A stretch of DNA of 64,000 nt, from contig NZ_BOMQ01000063.1 of assembly GCF_016862275.1 (NCBI RefSeq), forward strand, positions 1 to 64,000, read 5' to 3'. Of the stretch, positions 23,801 through 31,607 are shown piece after piece. The first letter of the stretch is position 1. Each line of letters opens with the position of its first letter. Origin of the DNA: Actinoplanes nipponensis (GTDB taxonomy: Bacteria; Actinomycetota; Actinomycetes; Mycobacteriales; Micromonosporaceae). The position numbers and the translations under genes are program-made. The notes below the pieces were generated by a model. That model did no database searches. It was not told the DNA's origin and worked only from the letters and a program-made list of their open reading frames with translations.

Positions 23801-24053
23801 GTGTCCGTCCTCGTTCATCGGGGGGCTCGGAGGTGGTGGGCGAAAAACCTCCGGGACCGGCTCTCGGCGGCGGAGCTGACCATATAACGATCTGAATACC
23901 CCCCGCGCCGGTCCGGAGGCCTTTCCGCCTGAACGGCTGAGCGCACCCGCCGATCCGGTGAAACATCAGCCATTGACGTCCACGGTGCGTGTTCACGCGG
24001 TTGCTCAGGGGCATTTTTTCGCGCTCTGTTCTGAAAGAGGCTAACCGCTATGA

Positions 24054-24073
24054 GGCTCTTTCGGGTCTAGCGT
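24054..24073 (+). promoter_or_regulatory. Shared promoter motif and leaderless -10 of corA
   Basis: GGCTCTTTCGGGTCTAGCGT nearly repeats GGCTACTTTCGGGTCTAACGT at 39468-39488 before the Wzm/Wzt operon. Its last six bases, TAGCGT (24068-24073), sit 7 nt before ATG 24081, so transcription would be leaderless. An inverted pair GAAAGAG/CTCTTTC (from about 24033) overlaps it. Confidence 0.5.
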
Positions 24074-24080
24074 GGGCACC

Positions 24081-25073
24081 ATGGCGGGCATCAGCGTTCT
24101 GGCGGTCCGGGAAGACGGCGTCGAAATGTACCCTGTGTCCGAAGTTGCCGCGCTTCTGGACCGACCGGACACTCTGTTGTGGGTGGACATAACGACCTGC
24201 GGGCCGGCCGCGACCGAGCTGCTGACCGACGTCCTCGGCTGCCATCCGCTCGCCGTCCGCGACTGCACGCGGCGCAACCGGGTCCCCCGGGTGCGCATCT
24301 ACCCGCACCAGCACCTGCTGATCCTGCACGGCCCGCAGCGCGGACCGTCCGGCCACGTGCACTACATCGAGCTCGACCAGATCGTCGGGGACCGGTACGT
24401 GGTCACCGTGCACGGCCCGCTCAACCCGGCCGTGGATCCGGCCGTCGCGCTGCGCGAGACCGAGGCGGTCCGGCGCCGGCTGGAGTCGGGACGGCTGCGG
24501 CCGGGCACGCCGTACGAGCTCTCGTACGCGATCTCCACGGCCCTGGCGCACACCCTCGAGTCCTTCATCGAGGAGCTCACCCGCGAGGTGTGGCAGCTGG
24601 AGCAGCGGGTGACCGGCGGGCACATGGGCAACCCGGAGGAGTTCCTCGAGGAGCTGTTCCAGGCCCGGCACGGGCTGTTGGCCGTACGCACGATGGGCGG
24701 CCTGGGCGCCGAGGTGTTCGGCCGCATCGCCGCCGTGGAGAAGCGGGTCACCGCCGCCGATCTTCCGCTGATCACCGACATCGTCGATCAATTGACCCGA
24801 ATTCGCGCATTGGCCGACGGGGAACGCGAATACCTGCAAGGCGTGATCGAGTTCTATCGGGCCCGGGCCGAGACGAAAATGACCATCGCCGCGGAACGGC
24901 TCGCGGTGATCGCCGTCGTCACGTTACCGATCACCGCACTCTCCTCCATTTACGGCATGAACATCATCGTCAACGATCACACGCATCTGCCCCAGTTGCT
25001 ACTGGTGCTGACCGTCATGGCGATCATGTCCACTTTGTTGCTCACCTGGGCCAAGCGCCGCGGTTGGTGGTGA
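24081..25073 (+). CDS. CorA-family divalent-cation transporter
   Basis: The 330-residue protein has a large N-terminal cytosolic domain, long helices (AHTLESFIEELTREVWQLEQ and around 255-290) and two C-terminal membrane helices. The first ends in YGMN, the invariant GMN selectivity motif of CorA magnesium channels, and a basic KRRGWW tail follows. It should form a pentameric Mg2+ (or Co2+/Ni2+) channel. ATG 24081 is chosen over GTG 24072 because a TAGCGT -10 lies 7 nt upstream. Its 3' end overlaps the convergent GT4 gene by 75 bp. Confidence 0.9.
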   Translation: MAGISVLAVREDGVEMYPVSEVAALLDRPDTLLWVDITTCGPAATELLTDVLGCHPLAVRDCTRRNRVPRVRIYPHQHLLILHGPQRGPSGHVHYIELDQIVGDRYVVTVHGPLNPAVDPAVALRETEAVRRRLESGRLRPGTPYELSYAISTALAHTLESFIEELTREVWQLEQRVTGGHMGNPEEFLEELFQARHGLLAVRTMGGLGAEVFGRIAAVEKRVTAADLPLITDIVDQLTRIRALADGEREYLQGVIEFYRARAETKMTIAAERLAVIAVVTLPITALSSIYGMNIIVNDHTHLPQLLLVLTVMAIMSTLLLTWAKRRGWW

Positions 25074-26249
25074 CCCGCCGCGGGCCGCGACCAGCTCGGC
25101 GAACAGCTCCTCCCACTCCCGGCACACGGTGGCCATCGAGTAGCGGCTGCTGTCGGCGCGGGCGGCGGCGCCCATGGCCCGCCGCTCGGCCGGGTTCTCG
25201 ATCAGCCGGATCATGCCCTCGGCCAGGGCTGGCACGTCCTCCGGGGGCACCAGCAGCCCGGTGCGGCCGTGCTCGATGATCTCCCGCGGGCCGGTCGGGC
25301 AGTCGAAGGCGACGGCCGGCACGCCCGCCGCGGCCGCCTCCAGCAGCACCAACGGCAGGCCCTCGAACCGCGAGCTGAGCACGTACCCCGAGGCCGCCGC
25401 GAGCTCCTCCGCCAGCCGCCGCGAGGGTCCCTCCAGCCGTACCCGGTCGCTCAGGCCCAGCTCGGCGATCTGGGCCGCCAGCTTCTCGCGCTGCCGGCCG
25501 TAGCCGAAGATCCGCAGCCGCCAGTCCGGGTGCCGGGCGGCCACCGTCGCGTACGCCGGGATCAGCAGGTCGAAGCCCTTCTGCCGGACCAGCCGACCGG
25601 CGGCGACCAGCACCTTGTTCTCCAGCGCGGCCGGCGGCAGCGGCCACGGCGGGATGCCGTTCGGGATCCGCCGCAGGCGCGCCGGCCGTCCGCCCAGCGC
25701 GGCCCGGTAGGTGTCGCGGTCGTGCTCGGTCAGCACGACGACGGCGTCGAGCCGCGGGTAGGAGCGCACGATGGCCGCCCGCAGCCGCGGCGGGTAGCTC
25801 TGCAGGTTCATGTGGTCCTGGGCGATCCGGATGAGCCGGCGCGGAGCGAACCAGGCCGACAGCAGGTTGAGCGCCGGCCGGGTGGTGATCAGCACGCCGT
25901 CCGGGGCGGACCGGAGGTACCGGACGATGGTCAGGTCGACCAGCGGATCCCAGCGGCGGTACCGCGAGTCGTGCCGGTGCGGCAGCGGGTTGCCGAAGCG
26001 CCGGGTCTTGTTGGCCAGCCGGCTCTTCTGCCCCGGCCGGTCGCTGCGCCGGTCGCCGGACTCGCGCAGCTCGGTCAGCGGGACCAGCCGGACCCGGGGG
26101 TCGATGGCGAAGACCGGGTCGTCACCGGTGCGGTAGACGCTGGCGATCTCCACCTCGTGCTCGCCGCACAGCGCGTTGGCCTGGTTGACGACGGTGCGGA
26201 CGGTCCCGCCGCCGCCGTACGCGTTGTTCAGCAGATACCGGATTCTCAC
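24999..26249 (-). CDS. Glycosyltransferase family 4
   Basis: The 416-residue GT-B enzyme has an N-terminal Rossmann half with the Gly-rich NNAYGGGGTVRTV loop and a C-terminal nucleotide-sugar half: VAAGRLVRQKGFDLLIPA, RLEGPSRRL and the EX7E-type motif SRFEGLPLVLLEAAAAGVP. GTG 26249 is supported by TACGTT 6 nt upstream and no Shine-Dalgarno. The last ~25 residues (Gly/His/Gln-rich) are encoded opposite the end of corA and look like extension by overlap. Donor and acceptor sugars are unknown; a role in cell-surface glycan synthesis is likely. Confidence 0.85.
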   Translation of the reverse strand: MRIRYLLNNAYGGGGTVRTVVNQANALCGEHEVEIASVYRTGDDPVFAIDPRVRLVPLTELRESGDRRSDRPGQKSRLANKTRRFGNPLPHRHDSRYRRWDPLVDLTIVRYLRSAPDGVLITTRPALNLLSAWFAPRRLIRIAQDHMNLQSYPPRLRAAIVRSYPRLDAVVVLTEHDRDTYRAALGGRPARLRRIPNGIPPWPLPPAALENKVLVAAGRLVRQKGFDLLIPAYATVAARHPDWRLRIFGYGRQREKLAAQIAELGLSDRVRLEGPSRRLAEELAAASGYVLSSRFEGLPLVLLEAAAAGVPAVAFDCPTGPREIIEHGRTGLLVPPEDVPALAEGMIRLIENPAERRAMGAAARADSSRYSMATVCREWEELFAELVAARGGSPPTAALGPGEQQSGHDRHDGQHQ

Positions 26250-26255
26250 GTCGGC

Positions 26256-26261
26256 AACGTA
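26256..26261 (-). promoter_or_regulatory. Leaderless -10 of the GT4 gene
   Basis: TACGTT on the minus strand lies 6 nt before the GTG at 26249, and no ribosome-binding site is present. The pseudokinase gene reads away from the same 70-bp intergenic region. Confidence 0.45.
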
Positions 26262-26319
26262 AACAACGGCCGCAAAACGACCGACCCGTCCGCGGGGCGC
26301 ACGGCGCCGAATCACCGCC

Positions 26320-27861
26320 ATGGATGCTGCACGAGAGCTGATCGGTGGCCGGTACCGGCTGCTGGAGATCCTCGGCGCCGGCGGCCGGGGCCGCGTCTGG
26401 CTGGCCGACGACGAGCTGCTGCGCCGCCGGGTGGCCGTCAAGGAGCTCGGCACGCCGGCCGGCCTCAACGCCTCCCGGATGCTCGACGCCCAGCTCGCCA
26501 CCATGCGCGAGGCGCGGGCTGCGGCCCGGCTCGCGCACCCAGGGGTGGTCGGCATCTACGACGTGGTGTGGCGCCCCGACCGGTCCTGGCTCGTCATGGA
26601 GTACGTCGAGTCGCGCTCGCTGGACGCCGTGCTGCGCGCGGACGGCCCGCTCCCGCACCGCGAGGCGGCCCGGATCGGCTTGGACGTGCTGGCCGCGCTG
26701 CGGGCCGCGCACGAGTCCGGCGTCCTGCACCGCGACGTGGAACCGCACCACGTGCTGCTCGCCGCCGACGGCCGGGTGGTGCTCACCGGCTTCGGCCTGG
26801 CCGGGGAGGCGGAGCGCCCGGCCGCGTTCGCCGCCCCCGAGCGGGTACGCGGGGATGACGCCGGCGCGGCCGCCGACCTGTGGTCGCTGGGGGCCACGCT
26901 CTACGCCGCGGTGGAGGGGCGTCCGCCGTTCGCGCGGCCGACCCCCGCCGCCTCGGTGACCGCGCTGCTGACCGAGCCGCCGGGTCCGGCCCGGTTCCCC
27001 GGGCCGCTGACCCCGATCATCGACGAGCTGCTGAGCAAGGACCCGGCCGGCCGGCCGACGGCGGCGGACGCGCAGGACCGCCTGCGCCGGGTGCGGGACC
27101 GGGCGGTCGGCGTCTTCCCGATGCGGCTGCCGCGGCAGCGGCTCCCGGCGCCGGCCGGGACGTCCGCGCGGGGCATGTCCCTGCTCCTGGACCGGATGGA
27201 CCGCGACCGGGCCGCACCCCGGGCCCTCGCCCGCAGCACCAGGTCCGCCCTGGTGGCCGCGGCCGTGCTGCTGGCCGGCACGACCGGCACGGCGCTGCTG
27301 CTCGACCGCCGGCCGGGCGGCGCCCCGGCCGCCGAGGCGACTGCCGGCGCGAGCGCCGGGCCGGTCGCCCGCTGCGCCGCGGGCGATCCGGTCGTGACCG
27401 GCAGCACCGAGACCCGCGGGTACGCCGTACCGGCCGGCTGGCTGTGGCACACCGATCCGACGGGGTTCGACGTGGCGGTGCCGCGGGGCTGGACCCGGTC
27501 GCAGGACGGCACCGCCGCGTGCTTCCGCGACCCGGGCGGCAGCCGGTCGTTCCGGGTGGACGCCTCGGCCCGGCTCACCGGCCCCGCCGTCGCCCACTGG
27601 CGGGGCGCGGAGCAGGACGCGCTGGCCACCGGGACCCTGCCCGGTTACCGGCGGGTGGCCCTGAGCGCGCTGCCGCAGCAGGACGGCGCCGCGTGGGAGT
27701 TCACCTGGCAGCCCGGCGCCGAGCCGGTACGCCGGCACGAGCGGCGGGTGCTGCTGGCCGGGGAGCAGGCTCGCGCGTACCTGGTGGAGTGGACGGCGCC
27801 CGACCAGGACTGGGCGGGCACCGAGCCGTACCTGCGGCTGGTCCTGGCCAGCCTCTCCTGA
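26320..27861 (+). CDS. Receptor-like Ser/Thr kinase homologue, probable pseudokinase
   Basis: The 513-residue protein has an N-terminal PknB-type kinase fold (about 8-265), a juxtamembrane linker, one membrane helix around 309-328 and a ~180-residue extracellular domain. The Gly loop (GAGGRGRV) and VAVK lysine (K41) are present. The catalytic loop reads HRDVEPHH, with Glu at the usual Lys (141) and His at the metal-binding Asn (144), and DFG is GFG (G157), so the Mg-binding Asp is missing. This pattern argues against phosphotransfer. It may be a ligand-sensing scaffold or an allosteric partner of another kinase. No phosphatase or PASTA domain is nearby. Confidence 0.85.
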   Translation: MDAARELIGGRYRLLEILGAGGRGRVWLADDELLRRRVAVKELGTPAGLNASRMLDAQLATMREARAAARLAHPGVVGIYDVVWRPDRSWLVMEYVESRSLDAVLRADGPLPHREAARIGLDVLAALRAAHESGVLHRDVEPHHVLLAADGRVVLTGFGLAGEAERPAAFAAPERVRGDDAGAAADLWSLGATLYAAVEGRPPFARPTPAASVTALLTEPPGPARFPGPLTPIIDELLSKDPAGRPTAADAQDRLRRVRDRAVGVFPMRLPRQRLPAPAGTSARGMSLLLDRMDRDRAAPRALARSTRSALVAAAVLLAGTTGTALLLDRRPGGAPAAEATAGASAGPVARCAAGDPVVTGSTETRGYAVPAGWLWHTDPTGFDVAVPRGWTRSQDGTAACFRDPGGSRSFRVDASARLTGPAVAHWRGAEQDALATGTLPGYRRVALSALPQQDGAAWEFTWQPGAEPVRRHERRVLLAGEQARAYLVEWTAPDQDWAGTEPYLRLVLASLS

Positions 27862-27923
27862 TCTTCGTTCCCGCATGGTGGTACCGGTTTGATCTGGCCC
27901 GCCGGCCCGACCACGATGGGCGC

Positions 27924-28004
27924 ATGCAGCGGCAGGGCATCCCCCTCACGGCCCGCCGGGTGATCGACCTGGCGCGCTGCGCCAGCGCGCGCTGTCCCCG
28001 CTGA
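27924..28004 (+). CDS. Cysteine-containing leader peptide of the sulfur operon
   Basis: The 26-codon ORF reads MQRQGIPLTARRVIDLARC then ASARCPR, with Cys at 19 and 24. It matches the short actinobacterial leader peptides (consensus ...RxHVDLxRxxSAxC...) found before sulfur genes. It ends 142 nt before cysteine dioxygenase. Such uORFs act as cysteine-dependent attenuators in mycobacteria: ribosome pausing at Cys codons changes downstream expression. CACGAT 6 nt before the ATG fits a leaderless start. The mechanism here is inference. Confidence 0.65.
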   Translation: MQRQGIPLTARRVIDLARCASARCPR

Positions 28005-28103
28005 TCTGCGCCTTTCGCGCCCCCCGGTACGACATCCCGGCCCCCGGGCCGTTCCCGATTCTTTCCGCGCGTCGCCCGCTCCGGGCCGTACTGTGACGGT
28101 AAA

Positions 28104-28120
28104 CCTATAGGACTGATAGG
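28104..28120. promoter_or_regulatory. Repeated ATAGG element before cysteine dioxygenase
   Basis: CCTATAGGACTGATAGG contains two direct copies of ATAGG nine bases apart, in an AT-rich patch (TATAGG to CAATATATGCC) unlike the surrounding sequence. It lies between the leader peptide and the GAGGAG ribosome-binding site of the dioxygenase. It could be an internal promoter, an operator, or part of an attenuator. Confidence 0.4.
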
Positions 28121-28146
28121 CAATATATGCCAAGCGAGGAGTTGCC

Positions 28147-28620
28147 GTGACCGTCGTCGACCTCAGCCTCGACCATCTCGCCACCGCCACCCGGTACGCC
28201 GCCGACCCGGACGCCTGGCCCGTCGCGCCCCGCTTCACCGTGGGCGACCGGTGGTACCACCGGCTGGCCCAGGAACCGGACCACGAGGTGTGGCTGCTGA
28301 CCTGGCTCCCCGGGCAGGGCACGGACCTGCACGACCACGGCGGTTCGGCCGGCGCGTTCCACGTCTTCTCCGGCACGCTCACCGAGGACACGGTCACCAC
28401 CGGCCCGGACGGCCCACCCCGGATCACCGCCCGGGAACTGGGCGAGGGCGCCGGCCGCCGGTTCGGCGCCCGGCACATCCACCGGATCACCAACCGCTCC
28501 GGCCGGCCCGCGATCAGCATCCACGCGTACGGCCCGGCGCTGACCACCATGACCCGCTACCGGATCGGCGCCGCCGGCCTGGACGTCGTGACCGTCGAGC
28601 GGGCGGGGGCCCAGTGGTGA
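28147..28620 (+). CDS. Cysteine dioxygenase (cupin)
   Basis: The 157-residue type-I cysteine dioxygenase-like cupin carries the iron-binding histidines in the usual places: H62 and H64 (LHDHGG) and the third-His region at RHIHRI (H110/H112). It should oxidise L-cysteine to cysteinesulfinate with O2 and Fe(II). GCGAGGAG lies 5 nt before GTG 28147. It is coupled (GTGA) to a rhodanese gene and preceded by a cysteine leader peptide, so expression probably responds to cysteine supply. Confidence 0.85.
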   Translation: MTVVDLSLDHLATATRYAADPDAWPVAPRFTVGDRWYHRLAQEPDHEVWLLTWLPGQGTDLHDHGGSAGAFHVFSGTLTEDTVTTGPDGPPRITARELGEGAGRRFGARHIHRITNRSGRPAISIHAYGPALTTMTRYRIGAAGLDVVTVERAGAQW

Positions 28621-29042
28621 GCGTCCCCCTGCTGCGCAGCGCGCCCACCTTCGCGACCCCGCCCGAGGGGGCCCGCGGCATCGACGAGCTGCTGGCCGGC
28701 GCCCGCGCCCGGCTGATCCGCCTGGGTCCGCACGAGACCTACCGGGCCGTCGGCCGCGGCGCCGTGCTGGTGGACATCCGGCCGGCCGCCCAGCGGGCCG
28801 AGCACGGCGAGATCCCCGGCGCGATCGTCATCGAGCGCAACGTGCTCGAGTGGCGGCTCGACCCCCGCAGCGATGCCCGGCTGTCGTTCACCCGCTACGA
28901 CCTGGAAGTGATCGTCACCTGCCAGGAGGGCTACACGAGCAGCCTGGCCGCGGCGGCGCTGCAGGATCTGGGCCTGCTGCGCGCGACGGATCTGGACGGC
29001 GGCTTCAAGGCCTGGCAGGCGGCCGGGCTGCCGACGATCTGA
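28617..29042 (+). CDS. Rhodanese-domain sulfurtransferase
   Basis: The 141-residue single rhodanese domain has VLVDIRPAAQRAEHGEIPGA, the CH2A-like segment, and the active-site loop TCQEGYTSS with C102. It is a likely persulfide carrier or thiosulfate sulfurtransferase. GTG 28617 overlaps the dioxygenase stop, so the two proteins are co-translated, consistent with handling of sulfur released from cysteine catabolism. Its 3' end overlaps the convergent TetR gene by 38 bp. Confidence 0.85.
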   Translation: MSVPLLRSAPTFATPPEGARGIDELLAGARARLIRLGPHETYRAVGRGAVLVDIRPAAQRAEHGEIPGAIVIERNVLEWRLDPRSDARLSFTRYDLEVIVTCQEGYTSSLAAAALQDLGLLRATDLDGGFKAWQAAGLPTI

Positions 29043-29658
29043 CCCGCGCCGCGGTGGCGGCGGGAGCGGGGCCCGCGCCGCCGCCGCGCATCACCAGCGG
29101 CAGCAGAACGTCGTCCACGAGGGACTCCTGCTGCTCGACGCCCGGCGGGCCCCCGCGGAGCAGCGTGGCCAGGAAGAGCTGGGCCACCGCGACCCCGAGC
29201 GCCCGCGAGACCTGCGCGGGGTCGGCGTCCTCACCGCGCGCCGCCGCCCGCCGGGCGATGAGGACGCCGTCCGCCGCGCCGCGCCGGTCGATCTGGTCGC
29301 GGACCAGCTCGCGCAGGGTCGCGTCACCACGGACCGCCTCGATCAGCCCGACCAGGGACAGCCCGCCGGCGTGCCCGGTGAGCGCCCGGACGATCGCCGT
29401 GACGGCGTACCGCAGGTCACCGCGCAGCGAGCCGGTGTCCGCGACCTCCGGGGTCGCCTCCTCGGCCTGGCGGCGCAGCGCCTCCGCGATCAGCGGCGCC
29501 TTGCCGGGCCACTTGCGGTAGATGGTCGCCTTGGACGCCCGGGCGCGGGCCGCGATCGCGTCCACGCTGACCCGCTCGTAGCCGGCCTCGGCGACCAGGG
29601 CCACGGCGGCGGCCAGGATGGCGTCCTCCCGGGCCCGCCCGCGCAGCGGACTCGCCAC
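29005..29658 (-). CDS. TetR/AcrR family repressor (divergent from PPOX gene)
   Basis: The 217-residue protein has a TetR HTH (VSVDAIAARARASKATIYRKW) and a helical C-terminal domain with SLVGLIEAVRGDATL. GAGGGA precedes GTG 29658. The last ~25 residues are Pro/Ala/Arg-rich and overlap the rhodanese gene. A perfect 10-bp palindrome in the 48-bp divergent intergenic region (29690-29699) is its likely operator, covering the promoter of the PPOX-family gene. Confidence 0.85.
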   Translation of the reverse strand: MASPLRGRAREDAILAAAVALVAEAGYERVSVDAIAARARASKATIYRKWPGKAPLIAEALRRQAEEATPEVADTGSLRGDLRYAVTAIVRALTGHAGGLSLVGLIEAVRGDATLRELVRDQIDRRGAADGVLIARRAAARGEDADPAQVSRALGVAVAQLFLATLLRGGPPGVEQQESLVDDVLLPLVMRGGGAGPAPAATAARVRSSAARPPARP

Positions 29659-29689
29659 CGTTTCCCTCCCAGCTTGTGAACGGAACCGT

Positions 29690-29699
29690 ACAGTACTGT
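29690..29699. promoter_or_regulatory. Palindrome overlapping the PPOX gene -10
   Basis: ACAGTACTGT is a perfect palindrome. TACTGT within it (29694-29699) lies 7 nt before ATG 29707 as a leaderless -10, so a repressor bound here would block transcription directly. Confidence 0.55.
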
Positions 29700-29706
29700 C
29701 CTGACC

Positions 29707-30108
29707 ATGACCTCACTGCCCGCCGGCCTGCTGGACCTGCTCGGCCAGCCCAGCCCGTGCTTCATCGCCACCACCATGCCGGACGGCTCACCCCAGCTCA
29801 CCCAGACGTGGGTCGGCACGGACGGCGAGCACATCGTGATCAACACCGTGGAGGGCTTCCAGAAGGTCCGCAACATCGAGCGCGACCCCCGGGTGGCGGT
29901 GACCGTCGCCGACCCCGGCGACGTGTCGAGCTACTACTCCGTGCGGGGCCGGGTCGTCGACATCACGCCCAAGGGCGGCGCCGAGAACATCGAGGAGCTG
30001 GCCCTGAAGTACCTCGGCGGGCCGTACCCGTGGTTCGGCGGGCGGGACCAGGTGCGGCTGATCATGACCATCGCGGTGGAGAAGGTCGTGCACGCGCCCT
30101 GGGGCTGA
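29707..30108 (+). CDS. PPOX-class F420/FMN-dependent oxidoreductase
   Basis: The 133-residue split-barrel flavoprotein-like protein includes CFIATTMPDGSPQLTQTWVG and IVINTVEGFQKVRNIERDPRVAVTV, the signature order of PPOX-class F420-dependent enzymes. It probably reduces an unknown small molecule. The start fits a leaderless transcript. It is divergent from a TetR gene with a palindrome over its promoter, suggesting induction by that repressor's ligand. Confidence 0.8.
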   Translation: MTSLPAGLLDLLGQPSPCFIATTMPDGSPQLTQTWVGTDGEHIVINTVEGFQKVRNIERDPRVAVTVADPGDVSSYYSVRGRVVDITPKGGAENIEELALKYLGGPYPWFGGRDQVRLIMTIAVEKVVHAPWG

Positions 30109-30116
30109 CGCCGGAC

Positions 30117-30140
30117 GGGGCGGCCCCGCGGGGCCGCCCC
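30117..30140. terminator. Bidirectional hairpin between PPOX and anti-sigma genes
   Basis: GGGGCGGCCCC (30117-30127) pairs with GGGGCCGCCCC (30130-30140). It lies between convergent genes ending at 30108 and 30154 and could serve both directions. Confidence 0.55.
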
Positions 30141-30153
30141 GGCTCGTCCCGCG

Positions 30154-30858
30154 TCAGACCGCGGCGCTGGTGTAGTGCTTGCCCGTCTCGGTGACCACCC
30201 GGACCGACGCGACCTCGGCCGGCGCCACCAGCGCGCTGCCGTCCAGGGTGGTGCCCTCGGCCGCACCCTTCTCGGAGACGACCCAGCTGCCCGCCAGCAC
30301 CACCGTGCCGTCCTTGGCGACCACCTCCAGCCGGCACCGCTCGCCCTGCGGGATGCCGGCGACCGCCGCCTTGATCCGCACCCAGCCCGGCGCCGGGGCC
30401 ACCGCCACGGTGATCCGCGCGCCGGTACGGGCGTCGACGGCGGTGGCGGTCCGCGTGCCCGGGATGGTCGTCTGCTCGACCTGCGACGGGGTGGGCAACG
30501 CGACCGGCTGGCCCGGATCGGCCGTACCCCGGCCGACCACCACCCCCGAGCCGATCGCGGCGGCCACGACCACCGCCGCGGCCGCGCTCATCAGCGCGGT
30601 ACGCCGCCGCCGGTGGCCGGCCGACTCGTCCCGGATCTGCCGCAGGGTCCGCTGCAGCAGCAGGTCACCGCCCTCGGGCGGCCCGTCCAGCAGCATCGCC
30701 TCGGGCACGGCCTCGAGTGCCATCGTCCACTCCCGCAGTGAGTCCACCTCGGTACGGCACTCGGCGCAGCCGGCGAGGTGCTCCTCGACCCGGCGCACCT
30801 GCTCCGCGTCCAGCGACTTCGTCAGATAGCCGGCGAGGTCCACGTGATTCGTCTTCAT
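30154..30858 (-). CDS. Anti-sigma factor with zinc finger (second pair)
   Basis: The 234-residue protein has a zf-HC2 domain (EEHLAGCAECRTEV), a membrane helix near 90-110 (LMSAAAAVVVAAAIGSGVVV) and a C-terminal extracytoplasmic domain. It is organised like the anti-sigma factor at 21.2-21.9 kb but diverged. It starts within the end of the ECF sigma gene (4-bp overlap), so the two are made together. It should sequester that sigma factor. Confidence 0.85.
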   Translation of the reverse strand: MKTNHVDLAGYLTKSLDAEQVRRVEEHLAGCAECRTEVDSLREWTMALEAVPEAMLLDGPPEGGDLLLQRTLRQIRDESAGHRRRRTALMSAAAAVVVAAAIGSGVVVGRGTADPGQPVALPTPSQVEQTTIPGTRTATAVDARTGARITVAVAPAPGWVRIKAAVAGIPQGERCRLEVVAKDGTVVLAGSWVVSEKGAAEGTTLDGSALVAPAEVASVRVVTETGKHYTSAAV

Positions 30859-31406
30859 GAGGCAGACCGTTCCGTTCCGGCGGCGCTCAGCGACCGGAGC
30901 TCGCGTAGTGCCCGCAGGGCATAGAAGGAGCGCGACTTGACCGTCCCGGGCGGGATGCCCAACGTCCTGGCGGCCTCCGCGACCGTGCTGCCGAGCAGAT
31001 ATACCTGCTCCAGCACCTCGCGGTGCTCGGCGGAGAGCCGGCTCAGCGCGTCGACCACCACCACCGAGTTGACCACCTGTTCGGCGTGGTCGCCCTCGGC
31101 CGCGACCTCGACCGGCGACTCCCGCACCTCGGGGGCGCGGGCGTTGCGGGCCCGGATCTGGTCGGTGACGATGTTGCGGACCACGGTGAGCAGCCAGCCG
31201 CGCACCGAGCCCTTGCCGTTGACCAGGCTGTCCGGATGTCGCCAGGCGCGCACCAGCGCCTCCTGGACCACGTCCTCGGCAGCCGCCCGGTCCCGGGTCA
31301 GCTGTGTCGCATAGGCGAGCATCGCCGCCCCGTGTTCCGAGAACAGGGATCTGACCAGTGCTTCATCGGCCACCTCCCGGCGACGTTGGAGCCTCAACCC
31401 CGGCAT
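30855..31406 (-). CDS. ECF sigma factor (second pair)
   Basis: The 183-residue ECF sigma factor has region 2 FSEHGAAMLAYATQLTRD and AEDVVQEALVRAWRH, and region 4 LSAEHREVLEQVYLLG and GIPPGTVKSRSFYALRAL. ATG 31406 follows GGGGAGAAGAG; an in-frame GTG at 31373 is the alternative. The divergent lipoprotein gene, with an inverted repeat between them, is a plausible target. Two ECF/anti-sigma pairs of the same type within 10 kb suggest an old duplication or parallel recruitment. Confidence 0.9.
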   Translation of the reverse strand: MPGLRLQRRREVADEALVRSLFSEHGAAMLAYATQLTRDRAAAEDVVQEALVRAWRHPDSLVNGKGSVRGWLLTVVRNIVTDQIRARNARAPEVRESPVEVAAEGDHAEQVVNSVVVVDALSRLSAEHREVLEQVYLLGSTVAEAARTLGIPPGTVKSRSFYALRALRELRSLSAAGTERSAS

Positions 31407-31526
31407 CTCTTCTCCCCGGTGCAGGCGGTGACCACGCCGAGGCTGGCCGGACGGAGCGCCTGTCCGGCCACCCTCGACCCCCGTTTCATCGGTCTGACTC
31501 CCCCCACACGTACCGGCGGGGCGGAA

Positions 31527-31554
31527 CGGTTCAGAGCAGATTTCCGCTGAACCG
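31527..31554. promoter_or_regulatory. Inverted repeat in the sigma/lipoprotein divergent region
   Basis: CGGTTCAG (31527-31534) and CTGAACCG (31547-31554) form a perfect 8-bp inverted repeat with a 12-bp spacer. GGAAC (31523-31527), an ECF-type -35 word, overlaps its left arm. Position suggests an operator or overlapping promoter for the lipoprotein and possibly the sigma gene. Confidence 0.4.
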
Positions 31555-31607
31555 GATCCGGCCCGGTGTCGTGTGGAGGGCGTACCGGCTCACTCACAGG
31601 GGGAACC

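Noticed and set aside
24999..25073. Frameshift at the corA/GT4 junction
   Set aside because: Both proteins keep family motifs to the end of their conserved regions; the 75-bp overlap is explained by a GT4 tail extension on the opposite strand.
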